Shown in pieces: positions 20,955-21,488 of a DNA stretch of 21,488 bases; the stretch's first letter is position 1; each line of letters starts with the position of its first letter. This DNA comes from an uncultured Butyricicoccus sp. (lineage in GTDB: Bacteria > Bacillota > Clostridia > Oscillospirales > Butyricicoccaceae): contig CAJUDU010000043.1 in the NCBI GenBank assembly GCA_910584935.1, forward strand, positions 1-21,488, given 5' to 3'. The translations under genes and the position numbers were made by a program. The notes beneath the pieces are model-generated. The model saw nothing but the letters and a program-made list of their open reading frames with translations, was not told the origin of the DNA and searched no databases.

Positions 20955-21488
<534 letters not shown>

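Overview
The window looks chromosomal and comes from a spore-forming, low-to-mid G+C Firmicute of class Clostridia. Evidence: a SpoVB-type sporulation flippase, a glmS ribozyme, strong GGAGG ribosome-binding sites, sigma-A-type promoters that nearly all have a 17-nt spacer (several with an extended -10 TGn), TTG and GTG starts, and a partial 16S rRNA gene at the right edge whose sequence resembles Oscillospirales (old Clostridium cluster IV). Family or genus placement is my inference from memory and was not tested against a database.

Left part (1-8400): a SpoVB-like flippase, murD and a CLC-type anion transporter, then a co-oriented block ruvC-ruvA-ruvB-glmM read from one good promoter. RuvABC process Holliday junctions. 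MurD and GlmM belong to peptidoglycan precursor synthesis. The CLC protein carries features of the CLC-F (fluoride/proton antiporter) branch.

Middle (8400-12600): a small NTF2/SnoaL-like protein; then a strong promoter, a glmS ribozyme and glmS, so glmM and glmS lie close together and cover consecutive stages of UDP-GlcNAc synthesis. A SigH-like sigma factor follows behind a fully consensus promoter, then a small double zinc-ribbon protein and a stand-alone DUF1858 redox-disulfide protein.

Right-centre (12600-20400): trmK-nif3 (4-nt overlap) and an RqcH/NFACT gene, converging on a HIT-family hydrolase. Next is an upper-glycolysis cluster: an ATP-type phosphofructokinase (+), a PPi-type phosphofructokinase (-) converging on it, and class II fructose-bisphosphate aldolase (+) diverging from the PPi enzyme. 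A 12-nt palindrome sits between the last two promoters.

Right edge (20400-21488): three tandem rRNA promoters, each with TTGACA and a 17-nt spacer and each followed at the same distance by GCTGTC, then a hairpin-rich leader with a boxA-like element and the first ~530 nt of 16S rRNA.

I found no CRISPR array, IS element, prophage, integrase or tRNA gene. This is mostly an ordinary housekeeping region. The most interesting items are the rRNA promoter array, the glmS riboswitch unit, the CLC-F-like transporter, the paired ATP/PPi phosphofructokinases and the shared aldolase/PFP control region.
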